NCBI GenBank assembly: GCA_019359325.1
Contig: JAHHHN010000001.1
Span: 1-64,000, forward strand
DNA: 64,000 bases
From: Mojavia pulchra JT2-VF2
GTDB taxonomy: Bacteria; Cyanobacteriota; Cyanobacteriia; Cyanobacteriales; Nostocaceae
Direction of reading: 5' to 3'
Shown: positions 33,560 to 42,376 of the stretch, piece by piece
Layout: each line of letters begins with the position of its first letter
How positions within the stretch are numbered: position 1 is the first letter of the stretch
Translations under genes and position numbers: made by a program
The notes under the pieces: model-generated
The model's database searches: none
What the model saw: the letters and a program-made list of their open reading frames with translations, nothing else
What the model was told of the DNA's origin: nothing

Positions 33560-34942
33560 TTACCCAATAAGTCGCTTGAGAAAAGACAATTTGTCTTTAT
33601 AGGGAGCGTACCGCCATTTTAAATCTAGCAAGAAGGAGTTGTGCAAGACACTTTTGCTATGGGAAAAGGTGTCGAAACTAGCTTTACCATGATAGCTGCC
33701 AATACCACTATCACCCACACCACCAAATGGTAACGATGAAACTCCACATTGCATAACTGTGTCATTAATACAAACTCCACCGGAAGAAGTTTCCTGCAAA
33801 ACTCGCGTTTGCAGGTTTTTATTTTGCGTAAATAAGTACAAAGCTAAAGGTTTTGGTCGAGAGTTAATGAAGGCGATCGCTTCTGTGATATCCCTATATT
33901 CAATTATCGGCAGAATCGGGCCAAAAATTTCCTCTTGCATGATGGGATCATCTAAGGCGACGTTATCAATAACGGTGGGAGCAATATAACGCTCTGAAGA
34001 ATTAGTATCTCCGCCTACCAAAATTTCCCCATTTTTAAGGAAATTGACTAATCTATCAAAGTGTTTTTGACTGATAATCCTGGCATAATCAGGACTGCTA
34101 CCAGGATTATCACCATAGAATTCGTTGATGGTTTTTTTCAGACCATCTACTAAGTTTGTTTTGATTTTATTGTTTACTAAAATATAGTCAGGGGCAATAC
34201 AAGTTTGCCCAGCATTAATAAATTTGCCCCAGGTAATTCGCTTGACGGTGTGTTCGAGATTAATTTCAGTATCTACAATACAAGGGCTTTTGCCACCTAA
34301 TTCTAAAGTAACTGGTGTGAGGTGTTTTGCCGCCGCTTCCATGACAATTTTACCCACATTTGTACCACCAGTAAAAAAGATATAGTCATACTTCTCTACT
34401 AGTAGCTTTTGGCTTGTTTCTACGCCACCTTCTACCAGGACAATATATGCTGGATCAAAATATTTAGAAAATATCTCAGCCAGAAGGCTAGAAGTATGGG
34501 GCGCAAGTTCTGAAGGTTTAAGAATTGCACAGTTACCTGCGGCGATCGCACCTATTAATGGTGAGATAATTAGCTGAAATGGATAATTCCAAGCACCGAT
34601 AATTAAAATAATCCCTAACGGTTCTGGATAAATACGTGCTGAATATTGAAGAAATTCAAGAGGAACTGCGGCTTTTTGGGGTTTAGTCCAAGATTTGATA
34701 TTTTTGATGGCATAATCAATTTCCTTAATGACGAAAATTTCGGTAGCGTAAGCTTCAAATTCTGGTTTATTTAAATCTGCTTTTAATGCTTGGATAATTG
34801 CTTGTTCATTTTCCTGAATTGCCTGCTTGAGAGTTTTTAGTTGTGCAATCCGAAAAGCAACATCTTTAGTTTTACCAGTTTGAAAAAAATCACGCTGCTT
34901 ACTATTAATATTAGCCACAGGCAACGATAATTCAGTAATCAT
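33560..34942 (-). CDS. Aldehyde dehydrogenase (class 3-like)
   Basis: A 460-residue NAD(P)-dependent aldehyde dehydrogenase. The catalytic Cys is in NAGQTCIAPD, the general base Glu in VTLELGGKSP, and the coenzyme-binding segments are GAWNYPFQL and FTGGTNVGK. Length and the C-terminal hydrophobic/basic end (KLSFLKRLIG) fit class 3 / fatty-aldehyde dehydrogenases, which oxidise medium- and long-chain aldehydes. In cyanobacteria such an enzyme channels fatty aldehydes to acids. It is monocistronic. Confidence 0.9.
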   Translation of the reverse strand: MITELSLPVANINSKQRDFFQTGKTKDVAFRIAQLKTLKQAIQENEQAIIQALKADLNKPEFEAYATEIFVIKEIDYAIKNIKSWTKPQKAAVPLEFLQYSARIYPEPLGIILIIGAWNYPFQLIISPLIGAIAAGNCAILKPSELAPHTSSLLAEIFSKYFDPAYIVLVEGGVETSQKLLVEKYDYIFFTGGTNVGKIVMEAAAKHLTPVTLELGGKSPCIVDTEINLEHTVKRITWGKFINAGQTCIAPDYILVNNKIKTNLVDGLKKTINEFYGDNPGSSPDYARIISQKHFDRLVNFLKNGEILVGGDTNSSERYIAPTVIDNVALDDPIMQEEIFGPILPIIEYRDITEAIAFINSRPKPLALYLFTQNKNLQTRVLQETSSGGVCINDTVMQCGVSSLPFGGVGDSGIGSYHGKASFDTFSHSKSVLHNSFLLDLKWRYAPYKDKLSFLKRLIG

Positions 34943-35080
34943 ATTTTTTACCTTTGTACAATTGCTGATTTTATGGCAATAAATTTTTTATGATTTTACT
35001 GCTTAGTATTTTTTACAGGAGGCTAGTTGCAAGTAAAGTCTGGTTGTCTGAAATTTAAGCAGTCTAAATACAGCATTTTT

Positions 35081-36223
35081 TCACGATTGAATAGGTAGCA
35101 GGACAATGAAGTTACTACCTTGACCGGACTGGGATTTGACAAAAATACTACCTTGATGTGCCTCGACAATTCGACGCGAAAGGTACAATCCTAAGCCACT
35201 ACCAGAACTCTTGTGGCTTCCTTGGCGAAATCTTTCAAATAAAGTGGTTTGTTCTTCAGCAGGAATACCGGGGCCTGTGTCTGCTACCTCAATGATAATG
35301 GACTGACTGGAAGTAAGATTATTAGCATCAGAATAGTAGCTTTTGCCGCTCTCAAGTGTTGAAGTAAAGCGGATAGTTACTGAACCGGAGTCAGTAAATT
35401 TGATAGCATTACCTATGAGGTTAGTGAATAAGCGATGCAGTTCTAAGCGATCGCCCATAACTGTACTGCTGGTTAACTCTTCATTAACCTCCAAATTCAT
35501 TGACAGTGCTTTGGCTTGAGCTAAAGGTGATAATTCACCCACTACCTCGTCTAGCAACTGACGGAGATTAACTGGTTGAAATGCCAAGGTTTTGCGCCCT
35601 GCTTCAAAGCGATAAACTTCTAATAAGGTGTTCACCATAGAAAGCAGGTTGGTATTGCTGCGAGCCATGATGGTGATCACCTCTTGCATTTGAGAGGATA
35701 ACTCACCCAAAGCACCCTGCTGAAACAGCATCAGTACGCGATCGGCTGCTACTAAAGGCGTGCGTAAATCGTGGGTAAGGCGGGAGACAAAATCTTCGCG
35801 TTGACGGGCAATCTCATCACGTTCATCTATACTGTGTTTCAACCGTAAGAGCGATCGCACGCGTGCTAACAATTCATCTACCGTTACAGGCTTGCGAATA
35901 AAATCATCAGCACCCAAGTCTAATCCTTTAGCGACATTAGGCGCATCGTGGGCAGTAATTAGCAGTATCGGGATGTATTCCTGCATTGAAGTATTGTCAC
36001 GGATACGCCTAGTAACTTCGTAACCATCCATTCCTGGCATCATCAGATCCAGCAATACCAAATCGCAAGGAGAAGCTTCTAGTTGTGCTAATGCCGAAGC
36101 ACCATTTTCTGCTGTGCTAATTGTGTAGCCTTCTTCCTCCAAAATGGTTTTGATTAAAAACACGTTATCTGGAGAATCATCTACAACCAAAATTTTGTCA
36201 GAGCGAGAAGTTTGTGAATTCAT
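35081..36223 (-). CDS. Response-regulator/histidine-kinase hybrid
   Basis: A 380-residue soluble kinase. An N-terminal receiver domain (about 10-125) has phospho-acceptor D59 in LLDLMMPGMDG. A HisKA domain has H151 in LTHDLRTP, and a HATPase domain shows N, G1 (VADTGPGIP), F and G2 (GSGLGLYLS) boxes. With the receiver at the N-terminus it resembles cyanobacterial REC-HK relays that take input from another kinase. No partner is adjacent. The input signal is unknown. Confidence 0.9.
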   Translation of the reverse strand: MNSQTSRSDKILVVDDSPDNVFLIKTILEEEGYTISTAENGASALAQLEASPCDLVLLDLMMPGMDGYEVTRRIRDNTSMQEYIPILLITAHDAPNVAKGLDLGADDFIRKPVTVDELLARVRSLLRLKHSIDERDEIARQREDFVSRLTHDLRTPLVAADRVLMLFQQGALGELSSQMQEVITIMARSNTNLLSMVNTLLEVYRFEAGRKTLAFQPVNLRQLLDEVVGELSPLAQAKALSMNLEVNEELTSSTVMGDRLELHRLFTNLIGNAIKFTDSGSVTIRFTSTLESGKSYYSDANNLTSSQSIIIEVADTGPGIPAEEQTTLFERFRQGSHKSSGSGLGLYLSRRIVEAHQGSIFVKSQSGQGSNFIVLLPIQS

Positions 36224-36814
36224 GTAGCAATTGGGTATAGGTAAAATTTAATTTTTATAATCTTAGTTGTACATCAATTGCCTTTCTAATTTCTTGGCTT
36301 TACCTCCAATTCAAAAAAATTATTTAGGCAAAAATAGAAAGAAATTGTTAAATTTTTTCATATTTAATTTAGCTCATTTTTATTGCTCAAATAATTACTA
36401 ACCAATTGAATCATGGTTGGTTAGCTTTTAGAACTCAATTATTCCATTCAATATGTTATAAGCAACAGGCAGTATTTCTGCTCTGCAAATGAATAGCAAG
36501 AGTAGGTGTCCTATTTTAAGGGTGATGCATGGACGCAGGTTTGGCGTACACCTCAGTGAAGCTGTTACGCCTGGTCATGCTCTCCCTCTTTGATACTAAC
36601 CGCTAGTTTCTGAATTATTCTCTTGTGCTGACTCAGGTAGATATTTTAGAGGTGTTTTGACCAAAATCCAATCGAGATAGAGTAGGAGAACCTGCATTTT
36701 CAGCGATCGCTTGAGGCGTTGGAAGTTTTTATCTTTCAGCACCCAAGCCCAAAATTTTTCTAGCAATAGCCCAAGGATAATTTCCACAGACTTATTGAGA
36801 ATGAGGGGAATTAG
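36224..36814. other. Gap between the kinase and the transposase fragment
   Basis: About 590 bases, A/T-rich on the left. A minus-strand frame at 36596-36829 could encode a 77-residue hydrophobic/basic peptide (KFWAWVLKDKNFQRLKRS in the middle), but nothing supports it beyond being open. The junction with the ISKra4-like sequence is near 36815. Confidence 0.4.
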
Positions 36815-37306
36815 TGGGTCAACAATCAACCTCTAGATTCACCTGTCACTTGCTTGGGTGATGGACATGATGGTGTTTGGAAGATTATCAGCGAGATTGC
36901 CCCAAACTCTGAGCGGCGAGAAATTCTTGACTGGTATCATTTGATGGAAAATCTACATAAGGTGGGTGGGTCAGTTAAACGTTTGCGTCAAGCCCGAACG
37001 CAACTCTGGCATGGACTTGTCGATGCTGCGAGCGCATTGTTTACCGATCTCACTACCAAACCCGCTCAAAATTTTATCAATTACCTTAACAAGCATTGTC
37101 ACCGCATCGTCAACTACCAGTACTATCAGGCAGAGCAGATTTGTTCGATTGGCTCCGGTTTTGTTGAATCTGCTGTTAAACAAATTGACCGACGCACCAA
37201 AATCTCCGGTGCTCAGTGGAATAAGGAAAATGTTCCTCAAGTTTTGGCTCACCGTTGTGCATATCTTAATGGATTGCTGACTATCTCATCTAAACCAAAA
37301 AGGTGA
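36815..37306 (+). mobile_element. 5'-truncated ISKra4-like transposase fragment
   Basis: The frame has no proper start but reads LDSPVTCLGDGHDGVWKI then REILDWYHLMENLHKVG and ends IGSGFVESAVKQIDRRTK...AHRCAYLNGLL. This is the C-terminal third of an ISKra4-family transposase, including a catalytic-region DGHDG and DWYH. A stop precedes it at 36812-36814, so the N-terminal two thirds are gone and it cannot transpose. Its end overlaps an antitoxin gene on the other strand. No flanking inverted repeat or target duplication was found. Confidence 0.75.
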
Positions 37307-37523
37307 CATGCTCCCACTCATCCCTCAATTGCTTTTGATAATCCAAAGGGTCTTGAGTTAGTTGAATGACACCCGCATATTTGTTTAAATTGAACTTTTC
37401 TTCTTGTTGTAATTGATAAGCCTCTAATATCTTTTCAATTTTCTCCCAGTCCTGATAATCAATTAAAACCGCTACCGGACGCATGGCTTCATCAGTCACA
37501 ATTTTATTTTTAAAAGGTAGCAT
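37290..37523 (-). CDS. Antitoxin-like protein, probably 3'-truncated
   Basis: A small protein of about 77 residues: KIVTDEAMRPVAVLIDYQDWEKIEKIL then LNKYAGVIQLTQDPLDYQKQ. This pattern is common to Phd/RelB-like antitoxins next to RelE-type toxins in cyanobacteria. Here the natural end (QLRDEWE) runs into the last bases of the ISKra4-like fragment, and no toxin follows. The transposon relic appears to have replaced the toxin gene. I prefer the ATG at 37523 to the upstream one at 37544. Confidence 0.6.
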   Translation of the reverse strand: MLPFKNKIVTDEAMRPVAVLIDYQDWEKIEKILEAYQLQQEEKFNLNKYAGVIQLTQDPLDYQKQLRDEWEHVTFLV

Positions 37524-37668
37524 GAATCTATACATCAAATGCAATGTTTAGCTATTTGATCGTAACTCCAAAATCAAAAATATTTGCCGACAAGTATCTG
37601 TTTGCCTTAAAGCGTTTTATTTGGCGATAAGTTACTAGCCGCCGAAACTTCATCAATCAGAGTTACAC

Positions 37669-38634
37669 TCATTCTCCAGAAGTGAGATTTTCTAATAGTT
37701 GTTGAAATTCGGCGATCGAAGCAATTGCGATCGCTCTTTTAAGAAGCGTTTTTAATACTGCTGGTTCTTCTATCCCATTGATAATTTCCACAATAGCGCT
37801 TGGCACTTCTCCAAACCGCGTCTCTAGAACTTCAATCACGCTTTCTCTGGCATTTTGGAGAATTCCTTCCTCAATACCTTCTTCTTTTGCTAATCGTTCA
37901 ATACTAGTTACGTACCGCATTCTATTTGCCTCCTCGTAATTTCTCACTTCTGTTTTGAAACTACTTGCCAATTCTTTTGGTAAAACCATCACCCAGTCGA
38001 TAAACCGGAATAGTTCTTGTATATCTTCCCGGCTATATCCGCTTTCAAATAGTCGTCTGACTAAGCTTAGTTTCCACTGTAGCCGACTTTCTGGGTTTCG
38101 TTGCGTGGCTTTAGTTTTGAGATGGGCCATCACTATTATCCCAAAGGGGTTGGTGGTTTGCTCTAGGGTTTCCCATGTTTGTTCATAGTCCAGTAACTTC
38201 GCTATGGGAAACTCTAAGCTGACGCGACATCCCCCCAGTTGATAGCTGTAGCTGGAGGGTCGCCAATTTACTTGTTCATCGGCTAAAACTGCCAAGCTGA
38301 TGACTCGCTTTTTATGGCGGTCAAACAAGCGGTAATTGTAGGTGTACATCCGTTCAGCAAATTGGCTGTCATATTGTCCTTGGACTTCCACGTGAACCAA
38401 TACCCAAGCTTCTTCGCCGTCAAGTAACCAAACTTTGGCAACTTTATCAACGAAACGCCGCCCAATTTCAGCATCCGGTTCTAGCTGTTGGAGTTCTGTG
38501 TCTAAAAATTCATAAGGTCGTGTCCAGTCAATCGCATCGTAAGCTAGGGTGAAAAAGAATTCCAGAAAGCGGGGAAAATAAAGCTCAATGATTTCTTTCC
38601 AAGGACTATCGTAATCGGTAGATTGCTCGGTCAT
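37669..38634 (-). CDS. Rpn-family (PD-(D/E)XK) nuclease / putative transposase
   Basis: A 321-residue protein of the Rpn recombination-promoting nuclease type. The N-terminal part, YDAIDWTRPYEFLDTELQQ then GRRFVDKVAKVWLLDGEEAW and VHVEVQGQ, forms the PD-(D/E)XK-like core with the QGQ signature. A helical C-terminal region follows (SVIEVLETRFGEVP). Such genes are abundant and mobile in cyanobacteria. It begins only 3 bp after the ureC stop, so ureC transcripts would read into it. A role in urea metabolism is not implied. Confidence 0.8.
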   Translation of the reverse strand: MTEQSTDYDSPWKEIIELYFPRFLEFFFTLAYDAIDWTRPYEFLDTELQQLEPDAEIGRRFVDKVAKVWLLDGEEAWVLVHVEVQGQYDSQFAERMYTYNYRLFDRHKKRVISLAVLADEQVNWRPSSYSYQLGGCRVSLEFPIAKLLDYEQTWETLEQTTNPFGIIVMAHLKTKATQRNPESRLQWKLSLVRRLFESGYSREDIQELFRFIDWVMVLPKELASSFKTEVRNYEEANRMRYVTSIERLAKEEGIEEGILQNARESVIEVLETRFGEVPSAIVEIINGIEEPAVLKTLLKRAIAIASIAEFQQLLENLTSGE

Positions 38635-38637
38635 GGA

Positions 38638-40353
38638 TTAAAACAAAAAGTATCTTTGGGCCATAGGTAAAACTGTCGCTGGTTCACAAATCAACAATTC
38701 GCCATCGGCCCTGACTTCATACGTTTCTGGATCTACTTCAATATGAGGTAGTACATCATTCAGCTTCAAATCCCGCTTACTTAATTGGCGTGTCCCGGAA
38801 ACTGCAACGGCTGATTTTCGCAAACCCAATTGGCTGGGAATCTCCGTTTCTAACGCGGCTTGGGAAACAAAGGTTAAGGATGTAGCGTGACGCGCACCAC
38901 CAAAGCTGCCAAACATCGGTTGCATATGCACTGGTTGCGGTGTGGGAATACTGGCGTTAGCGTCACCCATTTGCGACCATGCAATCATCCCACCTTTAAT
39001 GACTATCTCTGGCTTCACACCAAAAAACGCTGGACGCCACAAACACAAATCTGCAAGTTTCCCCTCTTCCACTGACCCTACATACTGGGCAATTCCGTGA
39101 GTAATGGCTGGGTTAATAGTGTACTTGGAAACATATCTTTTTGCCCGAAAATTGTCTGCTCTTTGCTCTTGGGCTTGTGGGTTAAGGATTCCCCGTTGCA
39201 CCTTCATTTTGTGAGATGTCTGCCAGGTGCGAATTATTACTTCCCCAACCCGCCCCATTGCTTGGGAATCGGAAGCAATCATGCTAAACGCGCCTAAATC
39301 ATGCAAAATATCTTCGGCGGCAATGGTTTCCCGGCGGATACGAGACTCAGCAAAGGCGACATCTTCGGCGATCGCTGGATCGAGATGATGGCATACCATC
39401 AGCATATCCAGGTGTTCGTCCAAGGTATTGAGGGTGTAAGGGCGTGTGGGGTTGGTGGAAGATGGGAGAACATTAGCCTCGCCACAAACTTTGATAATAT
39501 CTGGTGCGTGTCCACCGCCTGCGCCTTCAGTGTGGTAGGTGTGGATGGCACGATTTTTAAAAGCTGCGATCGTATCTTCGACAAATCCGGCTTCGTTGAG
39601 GGTGTCGGTGTGAATTGCCACCTGCACATCATATTCATCAGCAACGCTGAGACAAGTATCAATAGCTGCGGGTGTTGTTCCCCAGTCTTCATGCAGCTTT
39701 AACCCCATTGCGCCAGCCGCTACTTGTTCTACAAGTCCTTGGGGTTGGCTGGCGTTACCTTTACCTAAAAATCCTAAGTTGACAGGAAACGCATCAGCGG
39801 CTTGCAACATCCGGTACATATTCCAAGGGCCTGGGGTGCAGGTGGTGGCGTTTGTACCTGTAGCTGGGCCAGTACCACCGCCAATCATCGTAGTAATACC
39901 AGAGGCGATCGCAACTTCAATTTGTTGGGGGCAAATAAAATGAATATGGCTGTCGATACCCCCAGCCGTGAGAATCATCCCTTCCCCAGCTAAGGCTTCG
40001 GTTCCAGGGCCAATAATAATATCTACATTATTTTGAATATAAGGATTGCCGGCTTTACCAATTTTAAAAATTTTACCGTCTTTAATACCGATATCGGCTT
40101 TGACTACACCCCACCAATCGAGAATCAAAGCATTAGTAATTACTAAATCTACTGCACCATCAGCGTTAGAAATGGGGGATTGTCCCATCCCATCTCTAAT
40201 GACTTTACCGCCACCAAATTTAACTTCATCGCCATAGGTAGTAAAGTCTTGTTCAACTTCAATAAATAATTCTGTATCAGCAAGCCGGACGCGATCGCCT
40301 ACTGTTGGGCCATAGGTTTCTGCATAAGCACGGCGATCCATTCTATAAGGCAT
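38638..40353 (-). CDS. ureC: Urease subunit alpha
   Basis: The catalytic nickel subunit, 571 residues from the chosen start ([20 protein letters not shown]). H136 and H138 in DSHIHF, carbamylated K219 in [12 protein letters not shown], and the VCHHLDP flap histidines are present, so it looks active. The frame is open 22 codons further upstream, but the ATG at 40353 is the canonical start. It hydrolyses urea to ammonia and carbamate. Unlike its partners it is separated from ureB by about 1.36 kb of accessory sequence, so it must use its own promoter or a long read-through. Confidence 0.96.
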   Translation of the reverse strand: MPYRMDRRAYAETYGPTVGDRVRLADTELFIEVEQDFTTYGDEVKFGGGKVIRDGMGQSPISNADGAVDLVITNALILDWWGVVKADIGIKDGKIFKIGKAGNPYIQNNVDIIIGPGTEALAGEGMILTAGGIDSHIHFICPQQIEVAIASGITTMIGGGTGPATGTNATTCTPGPWNMYRMLQAADAFPVNLGFLGKGNASQPQGLVEQVAAGAMGLKLHEDWGTTPAAIDTCLSVADEYDVQVAIHTDTLNEAGFVEDTIAAFKNRAIHTYHTEGAGGGHAPDIIKVCGEANVLPSSTNPTRPYTLNTLDEHLDMLMVCHHLDPAIAEDVAFAESRIRRETIAAEDILHDLGAFSMIASDSQAMGRVGEVIIRTWQTSHKMKVQRGILNPQAQEQRADNFRAKRYVSKYTINPAITHGIAQYVGSVEEGKLADLCLWRPAFFGVKPEIVIKGGMIAWSQMGDANASIPTPQPVHMQPMFGSFGGARHATSLTFVSQAALETEIPSQLGLRKSAVAVSGTRQLSKRDLKLNDVLPHIEVDPETYEVRADGELLICEPATVLPMAQRYFLF

Positions 40354-40432
40354 AATACATTCCTGGTAAGTGAGAGTAGAATTGAGTTTAAACGCAAAGG
40401 GGCGCAGAGGTACGCGCAAAGGTTCGCAGAGG

Positions 40433-40810
40433 ATGGATGAGAATGATTTGAGTGGGGCAATAATTGGTTGTGGTATGCGAGTACATACGGCGTTGGGGCC
40501 AGGGTTGTTGGAGTCAGCTTATGAGGAGTGTTTGTATTATGAATTGAAGAAGAGGGGATTTAATGTTGGTAAACAAGTTCCCGTACCGTTGGAATATGAA
40601 AAAGTGCAATTAGATTGTGTTTATCGATTAGATTTAATAGTAGAAAATAAAGTAATTATTGAAGTTAAATCTGTAGAATCTATCCACCCAATTCACTCCG
40701 TACAACTTTTAACTTATCTCAAACTAACTAATTGTAAACTCGGTCTTATTCTCAACTTTAACGTTCTCCACCTCAAAGAAGGCATCAAACGTGTAGCCAA
40801 TAAACTCTAA
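40433..40810 (+). CDS. GxxExxY-family PD-(D/E)XK protein
   Basis: A 125-residue protein with the signature [17 protein letters not shown], the GxxExxY motif that names the family. [18 protein letters not shown] follows, carrying the D...ExK nuclease-like core. Family function is unknown; the fold suggests DNA binding or cleavage. The ATG at 40433 follows AGAGG. It lies on the plus strand, opposed to the urease genes, and is flanked on both sides by GC-rich repeat clusters in inverse orientation, as if moved in as a unit. Confidence 0.85.
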   Translation: MDENDLSGAIIGCGMRVHTALGPGLLESAYEECLYYELKKRGFNVGKQVPVPLEYEKVQLDCVYRLDLIVENKVIIEVKSVESIHPIHSVQLLTYLKLTNCKLGLILNFNVLHLKEGIKRVANKL

Positions 40811-40952
40811 CTCCGCGTACCTCCGCGTTTACCTCAGCGTCCCTCTGCGCTAAAAAATAAATATACCGTAAATTTAGTGATGTCTGAACAAGAGAGCAAG
40901 AGTTATTTTGTAGTTAGAAGACTGTAATAAAAAGTAAAAAAAGGAGTAAAAC

Positions 40953-41156
40953 TTGGCTAAGTACAAAGTCACTGTGCGTATCACAGGTTGAGATTACGAA
41001 GAAATACAGGGCTTATTTGGTATAATTACAAGAAAAGGCACAATGGCAGAAATCACCGTGGAAGCCAGCGATCCACAAACAGCTAAATCTAACGTAAGCC
41101 AAATACTCGGTGTGCTCCGTAATCGGTTCCCTCTTTTAGGGGCTACAAAACTATAA
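40953..41156 (+). pseudogene. Small gene interrupted by an in-frame TGA
   Basis: With a TTG start (AAGGAG at 40941-40946), the frame reads MAKYKVTVRITG, TGA at 40989-40991, then DYEEIQGLFGIITRKGTMAE and on to LRNRFPLLGATKL. The reading frame is otherwise intact for 67 codons, and both halves look like one strand-helix domain. It is therefore a gene killed by a single stop, a sequencing error, or a read-through. A short ORF could still start at ATG 41043. I do not recognise the family. Confidence 0.55.
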
Positions 41157-41205
41157 TTCAGTTTGTATATTAATTTAACGAAAATAAACCTGATATAAAA
41201 ATTTC

Positions 41206-41256
41206 CGCAAAAATGTAAAGGCGCAGAGTAATTCTCAGCGCCTTTACATTTTTGCG
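41206..41256. terminator. Perfect 19-bp-arm palindrome
   Basis: CGCAAAAATGTAAAGGCGC and its exact complement flank a 13-base loop that contains a further GAG/CTC pair. Flanking A and T runs make it a bidirectional terminator candidate. It follows the interrupted gene at 40953-41156. It could also be a repeated palindromic element, since its stem contains the 'aaggcgcagag' word seen elsewhere in the window. Confidence 0.6.
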
Positions 41257-41446
41257 TGAAATTTGATATTTAAAATCAGCCACTTTCGTAGTGACTGTCT
41301 TAAAAGCTAAACGCTCGCATTTTCTCGACAACTCGAATAATTTGGGTTTGTGAAATTATGCAATTCTCTACGAGATAGTAAAGCCGAAACAGATTAGATA
41401 ATTTGGGTTTATGCTATAAATGAGCGTTCTTGGAGGCTTAGACAGA

Positions 41447-41659
41447 ATGACCCTAGCAGATTTAATTCCCATAGCTCGCAAGCTTTCTCCATCAGAAAAA
41501 CTCAAGCTAATTCGCATCCTTGCCGAAGATTTAGATACAGTCGAGGATATTTCTCCGTTGGAACCATTCAAAACCTACGATTTACCTACTCCTTATAATA
41601 GCTTTGGGGCTGGTGCAGTCCTCATGGATGCACTCCAACAAAAGGATTCCAGTGATTAA
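41447..41659 (+). CDS. Small antitoxin-like hypothetical protein
   Basis: About 70 residues: MTLADLIPIARKLSPSEKLK then IRILAEDLD, an acidic linker, and YDLPTPYNSFGAGAVLMDAL. This pattern, a helical N-terminus followed by a 'P-TPY-x-F-x-A' tail, recurs in cyanobacterial small proteins, often beside toxin genes. No toxin is adjacent. The frame opens at 41420, with M10 at 41447 as the more natural start. It lies antiparallel to ureB, 51 bp away. Confidence 0.6.
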   Translation: MTLADLIPIARKLSPSEKLKLIRILAEDLDTVEDISPLEPFKTYDLPTPYNSFGAGAVLMDALQQKDSSD

Positions 41660-41710
41660 GCTGTATGCGCTTCAAGAACCTTTTTAAACAGCAGAGTAAC
41701 GCGGAGATAT

Positions 41711-42016
41711 TTAGAGGTTTCCGTTAATTTTGGCGTTAAATCCGTAGACTTGACGAGTACCAACAAGAGGAACGAGAGTAATTTCCTTTTCATCGCCTGG
41801 TTCAAAACGGACTGCGGTTCCAGCGGGGATATCAAGGCGCATTCCTCGCGCTTGTTCTTTGTCAAAGTTTAAGGCGGAGTTAACTTCAAAAAAGTGAAAA
41901 TGTGAACCAACTTGTATAGGGCGATCGCCTGTATTTGATACTTGTAATTTTATAGTTTGACGACCAGCATTAAGTTCAATTTCTCCTGCTGGTGTGATAA
42001 TTTCCCCTGGAATCAT
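41711..42016 (-). CDS. ureB: Urease subunit beta
   Basis: A 101-residue structural subunit: [20 protein letters not shown] then [20 protein letters not shown] and [17 protein letters not shown], the characteristic UreB motifs. It packs with UreA and UreC in the urease trimer. Complete, 18 bp after ureA. Downstream, where ureC would be expected, lies unrelated accessory sequence. Confidence 0.95.
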   Translation of the reverse strand: MIPGEIITPAGEIELNAGRQTIKLQVSNTGDRPIQVGSHFHFFEVNSALNFDKEQARGMRLDIPAGTAVRFEPGDEKEITLVPLVGTRQVYGFNAKINGNL

Positions 42017-42034
42017 ACTTTGCTCCTTTGCAAA

Positions 42035-42337
42035 TTAACGAATCGGATTATGCACAGTCACCAACTTTGTACCATCAGGAAAAGTTGCTTCCACCTGCAC
42101 TTCATGCACCATTTCCGGCACACCTTCCATGACATCATCTCGTGTTAACAAAGTAGTGCCATAACTCATTAATTCGGCCACAGTTTGCCCATCTCTTGCA
42201 CCTTCTAAAATCGCAGCAGAAATATAGGCAATTGCTTCTGGATAATTCAATTTTAAACCTCTTTCCTTACGTCTTTCTGCCAATAAAGCAGCAGTAAAAA
42301 TCAACAACTTATCTTTTTCCTGCGGCGTAAGTTGCAT
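42035..42337 (-). CDS. ureA: Urease subunit gamma
   Basis: A 100-residue subunit: [20 protein letters not shown] then [19 protein letters not shown] and [20 protein letters not shown], matching UreA throughout. Full length, with a GAGGAG box just upstream. It lies 39 bp after ureD and 18 bp before ureB. Confidence 0.96.
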   Translation of the reverse strand: MQLTPQEKDKLLIFTAALLAERRKERGLKLNYPEAIAYISAAILEGARDGQTVAELMSYGTTLLTRDDVMEGVPEMVHEVQVEATFPDGTKLVTVHNPIR

Positions 42338-42376
42338 TTCTTTCTCCTCTGTGTTCTCCGCGCCTCTGCGGTTTAA

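Noticed and set aside
36596-36829. 77-codon minus-strand frame beside the transposase fragment
   Set aside because: It is open but resembles no family I know and overlaps the start of the ISKra4-like segment. I could not tell it from chance.
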